A stretch of DNA of 64,000 nt from Streptomyces sp. NBC_01314 (lineage in GTDB: Bacteria > Actinomycetota > Actinomycetes > Streptomycetales > Streptomycetaceae): assembly GCF_041435215.1 (NCBI RefSeq), contig NZ_CP108394.1:4340001-4404000 (forward strand), given 5' to 3'. Both the position numbers and the translations under genes were made by a program. The notes beneath the pieces are model-generated. The model saw nothing but the letters and a program-made list of their open reading frames with translations, did not search any database and was not told the DNA's origin. Of the stretch, positions 47,314 to 56,930 are shown in pieces; positions within the stretch are counted from its first letter, which is position 1, and every line of letters begins with the position of its first letter.

Positions 47314-47939
47314 TGGATAACTACCTTTCGTCCCTCAATGCGATAGCCGTTGCGGGCGAGCCGCCCCACGACATCGACGAGCAGCCTTCGCTCGACTTCC
47401 TTGATGCGCTCGTGCAGAGCGCTCTCGTCGTCCTCGTCCCGGATTTCCACCACGCCCTGCGCGATGATCGGTCCGGTGTCGACGCCGTCGTCGACGAAGT
47501 GGACGGTGCAGCCGGTGACCCGGGCGCCGTACGCGAGCGCGTCCCGCACCCCGTGGGCCCCCGGGAAACTGGGGAGGAGGGCCGGGTGGGTGTTGACGAA
47601 CCGCCCACCGAACCGCGCCAGGAACTCCTTCCCCACGATCTTCATGAACCCGGCGGACACGACGAGATCGGGTTCGTACGCGGCGACGGCCTCGGCGAGC
47701 GCCGCGTCCCACTCGTCACGCGTCTCGTGGTCCTTGACCCGGCACACGAAGGTCGGCAGCCCGGCGCGCTCGGCACGGGCGAGCCCCTCGATGCCACCGC
47801 GGTCGGCTCCGACGGCCACGATCTCGGCGCCGTAGGCCTCGACGCCGGTCGAGCCGATGGCGTCCAGCAGCGCCTGGAGGTTGGTGCCGGATCCGGAGAC
47901 CAGTACGACGAGGCGCTTGGCCACGGGCTTGGCGGCCAC
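47310..47939 (-). CDS. purN: phosphoribosylglycinamide formyltransferase
   Basis: 209 residues. It transfers formyl from 10-formyl-tetrahydrofolate to GAR in purine synthesis. [16 protein letters not shown] is the phosphate-binding start. The catalytic Asn-His pair is in [22 protein letters not shown], and the Asp is in [14 protein letters not shown]. The GTG at 47939 has AAAGGG upstream, followed by an unusual set of 9-bp repeats. Coupled to purH by a 4-bp overlap. Confidence 0.97.
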   Translation of the reverse strand: MAAKPVAKRLVVLVSGSGTNLQALLDAIGSTGVEAYGAEIVAVGADRGGIEGLARAERAGLPTFVCRVKDHETRDEWDAALAEAVAAYEPDLVVSAGFMKIVGKEFLARFGGRFVNTHPALLPSFPGAHGVRDALAYGARVTGCTVHFVDDGVDTGPIIAQGVVEIRDEDDESALHERIKEVERRLLVDVVGRLARNGYRIEGRKVVIQ

Positions 47940-48364
47940 GGTGAGGCCCTTTCTACGTGGTTCTGCGGGTTCTGCGGGTTCTAGGGGTTCTACGGGTTCT
48001 ACGGGTTCTACGGGGAACGTTCAGGTCTGCCGAATGTGCACTTGTGCATTCATACAAATGCTTCGCGTCCCCCGATACGGGGAAGTCTACGAAGCGGCCG
48101 ACCGTCAGCAACGATACCGGCACACCGGACGGCCCCCGTGGGACGGGGGCGTGGCCGGGAGGTAGCGTCTGCGAGGAGCGGGCTCGGGAACGCGGTCGGT
48201 GTGTGGGGCGTTCACGGAGTGACAGCTCATGGCTACCAGTAGATTTCACCGCCGGGATCGCTACGGGAACACCGCAGAGTCACGCCCGGGATCACGACCG
48301 AACTCATCGTCGAGTTCACCGCCGTAATCACCGTCGTAATCACCAAGGGGAAGACGCACACCTG
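47940..48364. other. divergent intergenic region with 9-bp repeats
   Basis: 425 bp between purN and the membrane-protein gene at 48365. It contains seven 9-bp repeats (47951-48014), an AT-richer stretch near 48020-48080 that likely holds the purN promoter, and no credible gene. Confidence 0.6.
47951..48014. repeat. seven units of TTCTACGGG-type 9-bp repeat
   Basis: Three perfect TTCTACGGG units, two TTCTGCGGG, one TTCTAGGGG and one 10-bp TTCTACGTGG lie 12-75 nt upstream of the purN start, inside its mRNA leader. Confidence 0.85.
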
Positions 48365-49159
48365 ATGCCGGACCGCAGCCTCCGCCTTCCTTCGCTCCTG
48401 CTGCGCGAGCGGAGTTCCCCGCACACGCCTCCGCGCGAGAGCGAGGACACCCCCGAGCAGCCCGGGCAGCCCGGGCGGGGCCAGGGATCAGACTCCTCGG
48501 ACGACAACCCGTTCGCGCCCCCGCCCGAGGGCACACCTGACCGGCCGTGGCGGCCGCGCCGGCCCGACGGCCGGGGTTCCGACGATGAGGCGGGGCGCGG
48601 TGGTGGTCATTCGCCATGGGGCAGTCAGTGGAGCGACCGGCAGCCCGGCCGCTCGTCCGGCGGACCCTTCGGCGAGCGCCCCAACGGCCAGGGCGGACCG
48701 GGTGGACCGGGCGGTGCCGGCCAGGGCCCCGAGCGCGGTCCGGGCAGCGGACTTCGCTGGGACCCGACGGACCCCTCCCAGCGTCGTGCGCGGTACTCGT
48801 TGCTCTGCGGCATGTGGGCCTTCTTCTTCGCCCTCTTCGCCTGGCCGTACGTCGCCCTGCTGCTCGGCTCCCTGGCCGTGTACTGGGCCGTCAGCGCCCT
48901 GCGGGCCAAGCCCGGCGCCCCGGACCCGGACCGGCCGGCGCCCCCCGCGCCCAGTGGCCGTCCCCAGAAGACGGCGGCCATCAGCGGCCTGGTGACCTCC
49001 ACGATCGCCCTCGCCATCGTCGCCATCACCTTCACGGCCCAGTTCGTCTACCGCGACTACTACACCTGCGTCAACGACTCCCTCACCACCACCTCCGCGA
49101 AGTCCTGCAAGGAGCTTCTGCCGGAGGGGCTGCTGCGGGACGTACTGGGCGCGCAGTAG
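48365..49159 (+). CDS. two-helix membrane protein with Gly/Pro-rich cytoplasmic region
   Basis: 264 residues. A long hydrophilic Gly/Pro/Arg-rich N-terminus precedes two helices ([34 protein letters not shown] and [26 protein letters not shown]), followed by a short tail with two Cys ([17 protein letters not shown]). The arrangement resembles DUF4190-type proteins. The ATG at 48365 follows AAGGGGA. The in-frame extension up to 47957 crosses the 9-bp repeats and is rejected. Convergent to the PerM-like gene. Confidence 0.75.
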   Translation: MPDRSLRLPSLLLRERSSPHTPPRESEDTPEQPGQPGRGQGSDSSDDNPFAPPPEGTPDRPWRPRRPDGRGSDDEAGRGGGHSPWGSQWSDRQPGRSSGGPFGERPNGQGGPGGPGGAGQGPERGPGSGLRWDPTDPSQRRARYSLLCGMWAFFFALFAWPYVALLLGSLAVYWAVSALRAKPGAPDPDRPAPPAPSGRPQKTAAISGLVTSTIALAIVAITFTAQFVYRDYYTCVNDSLTTTSAKSCKELLPEGLLRDVLGAQ

Positions 49160-49182
49160 GGGCGTCGCGGCAAAACGAGAGT

Positions 49183-49219
49183 GAAGGCGCGTCGCCGATA
49201 CCACCGGCGGCGCGCCTTC
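49183..49219. terminator. bidirectional terminator
   Basis: GAAGGCGCGTCGCCG and CGGCGGCGCGCCTTC pair with one wobble around ATACCAC, between convergent genes. Confidence 0.75.
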
Positions 49220-49225
49220 GCGCCG

Positions 49226-51376
49226 TCAGACGGCTTCCCCGGAAGGGGCGTCGGGGGTGTGGCCGGGGCCGGGAGCCGGGCTGTGGCCCGAGGCGGAGCC
49301 GGAGCGGGGGGTGCGTTCGCGCTCGTCCCGGTCCGTCGCAGACGCCTCGCGCAACGCCGCCCAGCGTGCCGCGCGGGAGTCCGGGTCCCAGACGGGCGGG
49401 GGTACGGGGGCGGTGGACCGGCAGGCGTACGGGTCGAGGGCGTCGTATGGTGCGCGGGCGTCGGCGGGACCACTTCGGGAGCCGAGGCCGGCGCCGGCGC
49501 CGTGAACTGGGCCGGGAGCGGCGCTGACTCTGATGCCGGATCCGGTACCGGCGTTGGCGTTGGCGGCGGGCGAGGAGCCTGCCGGGGTCGGCCGCTCGAC
49601 CGGATGCCGCCTCGCGATGGACAGCCACGCGGGGACGCGGCGGGAGCGTTTCGGGAGAGGCTGAGGCTGCGCCCGGTAGGTCTGCGCCGTTGACGGCTCG
49701 GCGGCTCGGGACCCGGTTCTGGGCCCGCCCGATGTGCCGCCCGTCGTCACGTCCTGGCCGCCGGACGCGCCCCGGGGGGCCTTGGCGACTCCCTTCCGCA
49801 CGTCGCCGGGAACCTCGCCACCCCCGGTCGCCCTCGCCCCACGCCGGAACACCCTGGCCACCATCGACCGCTTCCGCTGTCCGGTCCCCTCGCCCACGGA
49901 CATCCCGGACCTCGTCCCCCGGCCGGCTTCCCTGGCCACAGGCGCCGCCGACGCCTTCTTCCGCCCGGCCCCCTGGCCGACCTCCGCTCGCTTCCGGGCC
50001 CACATCCCCCACCACCGCGCCACCAACGCCACCGGCATCCCCACCACACCCACCCAGGCCCCGGCCGCGCCGCCCGCCTGCCACCACACCGGTCCGAAAG
50101 CGGTCAGGGCGGCGACGCCGAGGGGCCCGCCGGAGAGGAGGGTGAGGAGGCCAAAGGCGGTGGCGGCCATGAGGGCCGCGAGGAAGGCCGCGGCGACCGT
50201 GCGCCACGCGGACCACGGCGCCGTACGGTCGGCGGCGGCCCGCACCCCGGTGAACCAGCCGACCGTCACCCCCGCGGCGAGCGGCACCGCGCCCACCGCC
50301 CAGTACACCGGCGTGCCCCCGCCCGCCGGGACGGCCGCGAGCAGGGGGAACGGGGGCAGGAGGGCGGCCGGAGCGGCTGCGGCCAGTGGTGCGGTGGTGT
50401 GTCCGGCGCCCAGCACGAAGCCGGGGCCGAGGGCGTAGGCCGCCGCCCACAGCGCCGCGTTCGGGACGAGGGCGAGACAGAGCAGCAGTACGGCGAAGCG
50501 CCCGGACAGCCCTTCGGTGAGCTGGAGGAAGGAGTCGCGGGCCGCGCCTCCGTGCCAGACCAGCGACACGGCCACCAGCAGGGCGCCGCCGCCGGCCAGC
50601 ATGAGCACACCCGCCCCGGCGGCCCGTGCGGCGGCGGCCGCGACGTGCCGCCGGCCTTCCGTCCTCGGGGCGCCGCCGAGGAGCGCGGGCAGGGGCAGCC
50701 GGGGGCGCCCGCGGGCCGCCCACACCCCCGTACCCGCCGCGAGCGCCGCGAGCAGCGGTACACACAGCGCGGCCCACCACCACGACGGCCGCAGCACCCC
50801 ACCCGAGGCGTACGACGTGACCGCCGCGCCGACGGTCGCGTAGCCGATGACGAGCCCGGCCCATGTCGCACGGGCGCTCACCCCGGAACCGTCGCCCGCG
50901 TGGTCGCGGGCCGATCGGTGCAGCAGGACCACCGGCAGGGCGAGCAGGAAGAGAGGGACGAGGCCGACCGGGACGGGGGCGCCGGAGAGCGTGTCGGTGC
51001 GGACGAGTTCCACGCCGTGGGAGAGCAGCCACAGTGCCGCCGCCAAGTGCAGTGCCCCGCCGGGCCCGCTGTCCGGGTACGGCGAACTGATCCACAGCAT
51101 CGTCACGAGGGCGACGAAAGCCCCGAGTCCGAGCCCTGCCGCCAGGACCCCGCCCAGCACCCCGGCGACGAGCTTGGAGGACCTCCGGCGCGCCCGCCTG
51201 AGCAGCGGCGACAGCGGAGAACGTGGCGACGACGAGTACAGGGAAGGCGTGGACGCCACTGGCCTCATGGGCGCCCCGGGTGCCGTGGGGGATGCCGGCC
51301 ATCCATGGTCGGCGGGGTGCCGGCCGGGGCCCGCGTTCGGGTCGTTCGGGTCGGTCGCGTGTGTCACGTCGGCCAT
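49226..51376 (-). CDS. DUF6350 / PerM-like multispanning membrane protein
   Basis: 716 residues. About ten hydrophobic segments fill residues 65-430 (for example [32 protein letters not shown] and [15 protein letters not shown]). The C-terminal 270 residues are hydrophilic, Arg/Gly/Ser/Pro-rich and probably cytoplasmic. The membrane part fits DUF6350, for which the mycobacterial relative PerM (Rv0955) has been tied to cell division. The ATG at 51376 is divergent from the sigma-like gene. The long low-complexity tail is poorly conserved and may vary between species. Confidence 0.8.
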   Translation of the reverse strand: MADVTHATDPNDPNAGPGRHPADHGWPASPTAPGAPMRPVASTPSLYSSSPRSPLSPLLRRARRRSSKLVAGVLGGVLAAGLGLGAFVALVTMLWISSPYPDSGPGGALHLAAALWLLSHGVELVRTDTLSGAPVPVGLVPLFLLALPVVLLHRSARDHAGDGSGVSARATWAGLVIGYATVGAAVTSYASGGVLRPSWWWAALCVPLLAALAAGTGVWAARGRPRLPLPALLGGAPRTEGRRHVAAAAARAAGAGVLMLAGGGALLVAVSLVWHGGAARDSFLQLTEGLSGRFAVLLLCLALVPNAALWAAAYALGPGFVLGAGHTTAPLAAAAPAALLPPFPLLAAVPAGGGTPVYWAVGAVPLAAGVTVGWFTGVRAAADRTAPWSAWRTVAAAFLAALMAATAFGLLTLLSGGPLGVAALTAFGPVWWQAGGAAGAWVGVVGMPVALVARWWGMWARKRAEVGQGAGRKKASAAPVAREAGRGTRSGMSVGEGTGQRKRSMVARVFRRGARATGGGEVPGDVRKGVAKAPRGASGGQDVTTGGTSGGPRTGSRAAEPSTAQTYRAQPQPLPKRSRRVPAWLSIARRHPVERPTPAGSSPAANANAGTGSGIRVSAAPGPVHGAGAGLGSRSGPADARAPYDALDPYACRSTAPVPPPVWDPDSRAARWAALREASATDRDERERTPRSGSASGHSPAPGPGHTPDAPSGEAV

Positions 51377-51502
51377 GCTCCCAACGACACGCGCTTTACT
51401 GGCGTAACGGAGGATTCATGCACGTGTCGCCCAATATGTTCTTATGTGCTTTTTTGTAGGAAGGTTGGTCCAACAGAGTTCGCTGTTGCGGGAGGCGATC
51501 CT

Positions 51503-52492
51503 GTGACCGGGCCTGGGGCCCGGGCCGGGGCCGGAGACAAAAACGGAGACGAAAACGGAGCCGGAACCAGAGCCCGAACCGGCGCCGGAGCCAAGACGTC
51601 CGGCGCGCCATCCGCCCGTAGCGGGACCGAGTGGTACCAGCAGCCGCTCGACGCGGACGCCGACGCCGCCGGTCCGGATCCGACCCCACCACCCCTGACA
51701 CCCGGCCAGGCCTTCGACACCCTCTACGCGTATTGCGCCCCCGCCCTCGTACAGCAGGCCTATCTGCTCACCGGGCGGCGTCGGCTCGCGCGCGAGGCGG
51801 TGGAGCACGCCTTCCAGCTCGCCTGGCATCGCTGGCCGGAGGTGGCCGCCGACCGCGACCCCGCGGGCTGGGTGCGGGCGGCGGCCCACGAGTACGCCCT
51901 CTCCCCCTGGCACCGGCTGCGCCCCCTCCCCCGTCGGCACCACGAACGGCAGCCGGCCGACCCCACCGGCCGCGCCCTGCTGACCGCGCTGCTCGAACTG
52001 CCGCCCCCGTACCGCCGTACCCTGCTCCTCTACGACGGTGTCGGCCTCAATCTGCCCGACACGGCCGCGGAGACGGAGTCCAGCACGCCCGCCGCGGCCG
52101 GCCGGCTGCTCTACGCCCGCGCGATCGTCACCGAGCGCCTCCCGGAGCCGGTCGCGGCCGACGACCTCAGGCGCCTCCTGGCCGCGCTCCCCTCCGACAT
52201 CCGCCCGGGCCCCACCAAACCGCCCGCCCTACGCGCCCGAGCCGACCTGCGCGCCCGGCGCTGGATCCACGCCGCCATCGCCTTCATCGCCCTCCTCCTC
52301 ACCACCACCGCCCTCACCCTCCACACCGCCCCCGACCACTACGAACCCCCGATCCCCGCAGGCAGCCCGATCCACGGCATCCCCCCGAGAGCGGCCCCCG
52401 GCCCTCTCTCCCAACCCCAGCAAAAACTCCGCGCCAAGCTGCGATCGGAAACAGCCGCCGGCCCGGAACGCCTGCACCCGGAAGCCCACTGA
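51503..52492 (+). CDS. sigma-factor-like protein with C-terminal membrane helix
   Basis: 329 residues. After a low-complexity start (residues 1-75), a degenerate ECF region 2 (FDTLYAYCAPALVQQAYLLTGRRRLAREAVEHAFQLAWHRWPE) and a region 4-like part (LLTALLELPPPYRRTLLLYDGVGLNLPDTAAETESS) are visible. A hydrophobic segment at about 254-274 (WIHAAIAFIALLLTTTALTL) would anchor it to the membrane. The GTG at 51503 has GGGAGG 8 nt upstream. Whether it still binds RNA polymerase is unclear. Confidence 0.75.
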   Translation: MTGPGARAGAGDKNGDENGAGTRARTGAGAKTSGAPSARSGTEWYQQPLDADADAAGPDPTPPPLTPGQAFDTLYAYCAPALVQQAYLLTGRRRLAREAVEHAFQLAWHRWPEVAADRDPAGWVRAAAHEYALSPWHRLRPLPRRHHERQPADPTGRALLTALLELPPPYRRTLLLYDGVGLNLPDTAAETESSTPAAAGRLLYARAIVTERLPEPVAADDLRRLLAALPSDIRPGPTKPPALRARADLRARRWIHAAIAFIALLLTTTALTLHTAPDHYEPPIPAGSPIHGIPPRAAPGPLSQPQQKLRAKLRSETAAGPERLHPEAH

Positions 52493-52647
52493 GCCGCACG
52501 CCGTCGCGGGCTTCGCCCCTCAAGGCTGCGGGCCGTCGTGCCGCTGAGGCCGGTCCTGACCTGGGGGCGTCGTGCCGGCCGCTGAGGGCGGCTCGGGTGG
52601 GCGCGGCGGCACCCGGCAAGCGCCGGTGAGCGAAACCCCCGCCCAGA

Positions 52648-52723
52648 ACCACACGCCGGGCGTCGCATGGCCGAGCCTTACCCCAGACCACACGCCGGGC
52701 GCCGCACAGCCGAGCCTTACCCC
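52648..52723. repeat. two 37-bp direct repeats, period 39
   Basis: Copies at 52648-52684 and 52687-52723 share 34 of 37 bases (ACCACACGCCGGGCG, then GCCGAGCCTTACCCC). They lie between the sigma-like gene and sucD, just past the sucD terminator. Confidence 0.8.
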
Positions 52724-52733
52724 GGAAACGCCA

Positions 52734-52769
52734 GCGGGCCCGCACCCCAGACAAGGGGAACGGGCCCGC
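52734..52769 (-). terminator. terminator of sucCD
   Basis: GCGGGCCCG and CGGGCCCGC form a perfect 9-bp stem, followed on the minus strand by C/T-rich sequence. It lies 23 nt after the sucD stop. Confidence 0.7.
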
Positions 52770-52791
52770 AAAAGGCTCGGCCGAGCTGAAA

Positions 52792-53676
52792 TCAGCCGCC
52801 GAGGATCTCGCGCGCGAGCTTCGCCGTCTCGGTCGGCGTCTTGCCGACCTTGACGCCGGCGGCCTCAAGGGCCTCCTTCTTGGCGGCGGCCGTACCGGAG
52901 GAGCCGGAGACGATGGCACCGGCGTGGCCCATGGTCTTGCCCTCGGGCGCGGTGAAGCCGGCGACGTAACCGACGACGGGCTTCTTCACGTTCTTCGCGA
53001 TGAAGTCCGCGGCCCGCTCCTCCGCGTCGCCACCGATCTCACCGATCATCACGATCAGGTCGGTGTCGGGGTCGGCCTCGAAGGCGGCCAGAGCGTCGAT
53101 GTGCGTGGTGCCGATGACCGGGTCGCCACCGATACCCACCGCCGACGAGAAGCCGATGTCGCGCAGCTCGTACATCATCTGGTACGTCAGCGTGCCGGAC
53201 TTCGAGACCAGGCCGATACGGCCCGGCTTGGTGATGTCACCGGGGATGATGCCGGCGTTCGACTGGCCCGGGGTGATGAGACCGGGGCAGTTCGGGCCGA
53301 TGATCCGGGTCTTGTTGCCCTGCGACACGGCGTACGCGTAGAACGCGGCCGAGTCGTGGACGGCGATGCCCTCGGTGATGACGACCGCGAGGGGGATCTC
53401 CGCGTCGATCGCCTCGACCACGGCGGCCTTGGCGAAGGCCGGCGGTACGAAGAGGACCGATACGTTCGCGCCCGTCTTCTCGATCGCCTCGGCGACCGTG
53501 CCGAAGACCGGGATCTCGGTGCCGTCGATGTCGACGGAGGTGCCCGCCTTGCGCGGGTTCACGCCACCGACGATGTTGGAGCCGTCCGCCAGCATGAGCT
53601 TGGTGTGCTTCATGCCCGTGGCACCGGTCATGCCCTGGACGATGATCTTGCTGTCCTTGTTCAGGAAGATAGCCAT
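52792..53676 (-). CDS. sucD: succinyl-CoA ligase, alpha subunit
   Basis: 294 residues. It carries the phosphorylated His in [22 protein letters not shown] and the CoA-binding N-terminus ([20 protein letters not shown]). [20 protein letters not shown] is highly conserved. With SucC it converts succinyl-CoA to succinate with nucleotide phosphorylation in the TCA cycle. It follows sucC by 21 nt in one operon. Confidence 0.97.
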   Translation of the reverse strand: MAIFLNKDSKIIVQGMTGATGMKHTKLMLADGSNIVGGVNPRKAGTSVDIDGTEIPVFGTVAEAIEKTGANVSVLFVPPAFAKAAVVEAIDAEIPLAVVITEGIAVHDSAAFYAYAVSQGNKTRIIGPNCPGLITPGQSNAGIIPGDITKPGRIGLVSKSGTLTYQMMYELRDIGFSSAVGIGGDPVIGTTHIDALAAFEADPDTDLIVMIGEIGGDAEERAADFIAKNVKKPVVGYVAGFTAPEGKTMGHAGAIVSGSSGTAAAKKEALEAAGVKVGKTPTETAKLAREILGG

Positions 53677-53697
53677 GGCTGTTCTGTCCCTCTTCCC

Positions 53698-54876
53698 TTA
53701 CTTCGCAGCCGCGAGCTCGGCGGCCTTGTCGGCCGCGCCGTCCATGGTGTCCACTCGCTGGACCAGCGGGTGGTTGGCGTCGGAGAGGATCTTGCGACCC
53801 AGCTCGGCGTTGTTGCCGTCCAGACGGACGACGAGGGGCTTGGAGACTTCCTCGCCCTTGTCCGCGAGCAGCTGCAGCGCCTGCACGATGCCGTTGGCGA
53901 CCTCGTCGCACGCGGTGATGCCGCCGAAGACGTTGACGAAGACGGACTTGACGTCCGGGTCGCCGAGGATGATCTCCAGGCCGTTCGCCATGACGGCGGC
54001 GGAGGCGCCACCGCCGATGTCGAGGAAGTTGGCGGGCTTGACCCCACCGTGCGCCTCACCGGCGTACGCGACGACGTCGAGGGTGCTCATGACGAGACCC
54101 GCGCCGTTGCCGATGATGCCGACCTCACCGTCGAGCTTGACGTAGTTGAGGTTCTTCTCCTTGGCCGCGGCCTCCAGGGGGTTCGCGGCCGCGTGGTCGA
54201 CGAGCTCCTCGTGGTCGGGGTGGCGGAAGTCCGCGTTCTCGTCCAGGGAGACCTTGCCGTCGAGGGCGATGACCTCGCCGGAGGCGACCTTCGCCAGCGG
54301 GTTGACCTCGACGAGGAGGGCGTCCTCCTCGATGAAGGTCTTCCACAGCGTCACCAGGACGTTGACGATCTTGTCGGCGACCTCGGCCGGGAAGTTCGCG
54401 GCCTCGACGATCTCGCGGGCCTTCTCGGGGGTCACACCCTCGTTGGCGTCGATCGGCGTCTTGGCGACGGCCTCGGGGCGGGTGGCCGCCACCTCCTCGA
54501 TCTCCATGCCGCCCTCGACGGAGGCGATGGAGAGGAAGGTGCGGTTGGTGCGGTCGAGGAGGAAGGAGACGTAGTACTCCTCCAGGATCTCCGGGGCCGT
54601 CTCGGCGATCATCACCTTGTGGACCGTGTGGCCCTTGATGTCCATGCCGAGGATGTCCGTCGCACGGGCGACGGCCTCGTCCGGGGTGGCGGCGAGCTTC
54701 ACGCCACCGGCCTTGCCACGGCCGCCGACCTTCACCTGGGCCTTGACTACGGACTTGCCACCGAGACGCTCGGTGGCTGCGCGGGCGGCCTCAGGCGTGT
54801 CGATGACTTCACCGGCCAGCACCGGTACATCGTGCTTGGCGAAGAGGTCCCTCGCCTGGTACTCGAACAGGTCCAC
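53698..54876 (-). CDS. sucC: succinyl-CoA ligase, beta subunit
   Basis: 392 residues, ATP-grasp fold. The start [37 protein letters not shown] and the C-terminal nucleotide part ([31 protein letters not shown]) are typical. The beta subunit binds the nucleotide and half of the succinate site. It is the first gene of sucCD. Its upstream region is a 735-bp gap with three tandem hairpins. Confidence 0.97.
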   Translation of the reverse strand: MDLFEYQARDLFAKHDVPVLAGEVIDTPEAARAATERLGGKSVVKAQVKVGGRGKAGGVKLAATPDEAVARATDILGMDIKGHTVHKVMIAETAPEILEEYYVSFLLDRTNRTFLSIASVEGGMEIEEVAATRPEAVAKTPIDANEGVTPEKAREIVEAANFPAEVADKIVNVLVTLWKTFIEEDALLVEVNPLAKVASGEVIALDGKVSLDENADFRHPDHEELVDHAAANPLEAAAKEKNLNYVKLDGEVGIIGNGAGLVMSTLDVVAYAGEAHGGVKPANFLDIGGGASAAVMANGLEIILGDPDVKSVFVNVFGGITACDEVANGIVQALQLLADKGEEVSKPLVVRLDGNNAELGRKILSDANHPLVQRVDTMDGAADKAAELAAAK

Positions 54877-55111
54877 GCGCGTCCGTCCCTATCAGTGAGC
54901 TAGCGGTTCGTTGGATGCGTGGGCGTGCCGCGAAGGGCAACGTGACGTCCGCCGTGAGTCACAAGGGAGGCGCACACGGTGTCCGAGCGCGCGGCATGTC
55001 CGTCCCGCAGGTTATCGCTGCTACCCGGAGGCCCCTAAATCGCGGGTCACACCTGAGCGGTGATACCTGTCACATGATGCCGTGCTCACTGGCACCGCGT
55101 GCCGCGTATGC

Positions 55112-55149
55112 GGGACCTCACCGGACGGGGGTACGTCCGGTGAGGTCCC
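55112..55149. terminator. hairpin 1 of 3 upstream of sucC
   Basis: GGGACCTCACCGGAC and GTCCGGTGAGGTCCC form a perfect 15-bp stem with an 8-nt loop. It has the strength of a terminator, but the transcript it ends is not obvious. Confidence 0.65.
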
Positions 55150-55154
55150 TGCGA

Positions 55155-55179
55155 GGCCCTTCACTGCCTGCGAAGGGCC
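55155..55179. terminator. hairpin 2 of 3 upstream of sucC
   Basis: GGCCCTTC and GAAGGGCC form an 8-bp stem with a 9-nt loop, 5 nt from hairpin 1. Confidence 0.55.
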
Positions 55180-55182
55180 CCC

Positions 55183-55218
55183 GGCGGGTGATCTCCTCCC
55201 CAGGGGAGACCACCCGCC
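55183..55218. terminator. hairpin 3 of 3 upstream of sucC
   Basis: GGCGGGTGATCTCC and GGAGACCACCCGCC pair at 13 of 14 positions with an 8-nt loop, 3 nt from hairpin 2. Confidence 0.6.
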
Positions 55219-55611
55219 ACCGCCCCCCGACTCCCGCCCGGACCGGGCCGACGGCTTTCGGCCGTCCGGGTTTCAGCCGGTGGGTCGGTTGTCCGTGACC
55301 GCCGCCCCTATGGGTTCGATCTCAGAGGACACATGGGCACGGCCGGGCGTCGGCGCGACGGTCGCGAGACCGACGTCACGAGAGCGGCCGTCACGAGAGC
55401 GGCCGTGCCGTGACTGGGTGGTCCGGGTGTCCCTACCGCGAGCCGTCACCGCGGCGAGGTCGTGGATACGGCTCCGGGAGGCTGATGTGCGCCTCCGGAA
55501 ACCGGGCCTCCGACAGTCCGGCAGTCCGGCAGTCCGAGGCGCACCCGGACGGCGGGCAGACCTGGTCCGCCCCCGCGCCACAGGTCCGGCGGGGAAAGAA
55601 GGCCGACCGGC

Positions 55612-56616
55612 CTAGCCAGGGAACTCCGGGATGCTCCCGCGTCGGTCCCGGGTCCCGTTCGCGGAGTCGGCCGCGGGGGCGCCGGGCACGAGGCTCGGCG
55701 GCGCCCGGTCGAGTAAGACGACGGCGTGCGGCTCGGCGTGCCGAGGCCCGCCGTTGTCGACGGCGCGGTGCCGGCCGAGGGCGCTCGCCGGAAGACCGTC
55801 GGGGTTCTGCTGCGCGGGCACCAGCACGACGGGCGCTTCCCCGACACCGGCGTCCCGGTGCGGCGCCGATACGGCCACCGCACCGCCGACGGCGGCACCC
55901 GGCCCGTACACGGCGACATCCGGCCCGTACACGACGGAAGCCGGGCCAGTAGCCCGCTCGCCGTCACTCCCGCCGTCACCGTCCACGGCCGGGCCCGGCC
56001 TCGCGGCCCCCGCCCGCCCCGGCTCCTGCGGCGTCACAGCGACGGGCGGCGTCTCCACCGGCGACGTGATCCACCCGGGCAGTTCCGGCAACTCCGAAAG
56101 CCCTGGCATCCCGGGCGGCGACGGCACCCCGCTCACCGGCGGAAGCTGCGACGGCACCCCGGCCAATCCCTCGGTGACCGACTCCACGAGATCCCCCACC
56201 GGCACGACGACACGCTCGGTGACAGGCCGCAGCACCGGATCGGTGACCGGCTGCACGACATGTTCGACGACCGGCCCAGCAACCTGGTCGGTGGCCGGCC
56301 GTGCGACCCGTTCGGCGATCGGCTCGACCACGTCCCGCGCGACCGGCTCGACGGCATGTCCGTCGAGCGGCGGCACCGCGTGGCCGACCGTACCGGTGAC
56401 TTCGGTGACTTCGGTGACAGCAGCGGTGACGGCATACGGGAGGGGCGGCGAAGTCGGCACTTGGTCCGCCGCGTTCGCCCGCGCCCCGCAGAGAACGCCC
56501 AGCACGAAGAGCCCGCCCGCCAACAGCGCCACCCGCACCAGACGGCGCCCGGTGGCAGCCCCGCGCACCACACGCAGGACGGCACCGGCACCGGGAAGCG
56601 CGGCTGCTGAAGTCAA
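55612..56616 (-). CDS. exported protein with octapeptide repeats
   Basis: About 334 residues. A hydrophobic signal or anchor (RLVRVALLAGGLFVLGVLCGARANA) near residues 25-50 leads to seven perfect-phase 8-residue repeats (xxP[VIA]xxxV; VEPVARDV, VEPIAERV, ARPATDQV and so on, at 56185-56352), then Pro/Gly/Ser-rich sequence. No known family. The TTG at 56616 is chosen because GGGAGG lies upstream at 12 nt spacing; a longer frame reaches 56781. Start uncertain, coding status strong because repeat phase and signal peptide are preserved. Confidence 0.65.
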   Translation of the reverse strand: MTSAAALPGAGAVLRVVRGAATGRRLVRVALLAGGLFVLGVLCGARANAADQVPTSPPLPYAVTAAVTEVTEVTGTVGHAVPPLDGHAVEPVARDVVEPIAERVARPATDQVAGPVVEHVVQPVTDPVLRPVTERVVVPVGDLVESVTEGLAGVPSQLPPVSGVPSPPGMPGLSELPELPGWITSPVETPPVAVTPQEPGRAGAARPGPAVDGDGGSDGERATGPASVVYGPDVAVYGPGAAVGGAVAVSAPHRDAGVGEAPVVLVPAQQNPDGLPASALGRHRAVDNGGPRHAEPHAVVLLDRAPPSLVPGAPAADSANGTRDRRGSIPEFPG

Positions 56617-56930
56617 GACGGGGAGAACCCTCCCGTGCGGCGGAACGGCGGAGTATGGGTCGAAGATGCGCGAAATGCGAACACCCGTGTGAAGGCTGTG
56701 AAGCGGTGCCGATCCTCGCACGGGACTCCCGCCGTCGCGCAAGCCCCCTGTTACCGACGCGTGGTCATGTCCTCTTTTCAACCCCCCTTGTCCGGTTACC
56801 GACTCCCGCGACGGTCGCGGTCACCATCACCTGCGCCCCGGCCGAGCCACCCAACCGGCACGGCCGAGAACGGCACACCAGGGCACGGCCGAACGCTCCG
56901 CCCCTGCCCTTCCCTTCTCTGCCCTTCCCT
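56617..56930. other. intergenic region downstream of the VWA gene
   Basis: 314 bp. CTGCCCTTCCCTT occurs twice near 56907-56935 and GGCACGGCCGAA twice near 56860-56895. It probably holds the promoter of the repeat protein. No gene is apparent. Confidence 0.55.

Larger units (their letters stand above)
54877..55611. other. long intergenic region upstream of sucC
   Basis: 735 bp. The part near sucC must hold its promoter. Three consecutive hairpins fill 55112-55218. A 15-bp unit (GTCACGAGAGCGGCC) occurs twice in tandem at 55375-55404, and CAGTCCGG three times near 55514-55536. One minus-strand frame (55273-55581, 102 residues, Arg-rich) lies between the repeat protein and the hairpins but looks unconvincing. 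Confidence 0.6.

Noticed and set aside
52924..54903. 659-residue plus-strand frame across sucD and sucC
   Set aside because: Antisense to two unmistakable enzymes; Val/Asp/Gly-rich without motifs.
55273..55581. 102-residue minus-strand frame between the repeat protein and the hairpins
   Set aside because: Arg/Ser/Thr-rich, without ribosome site or family signal, and it crosses tandem DNA repeats. The hairpins downstream keep it a weak possibility only.
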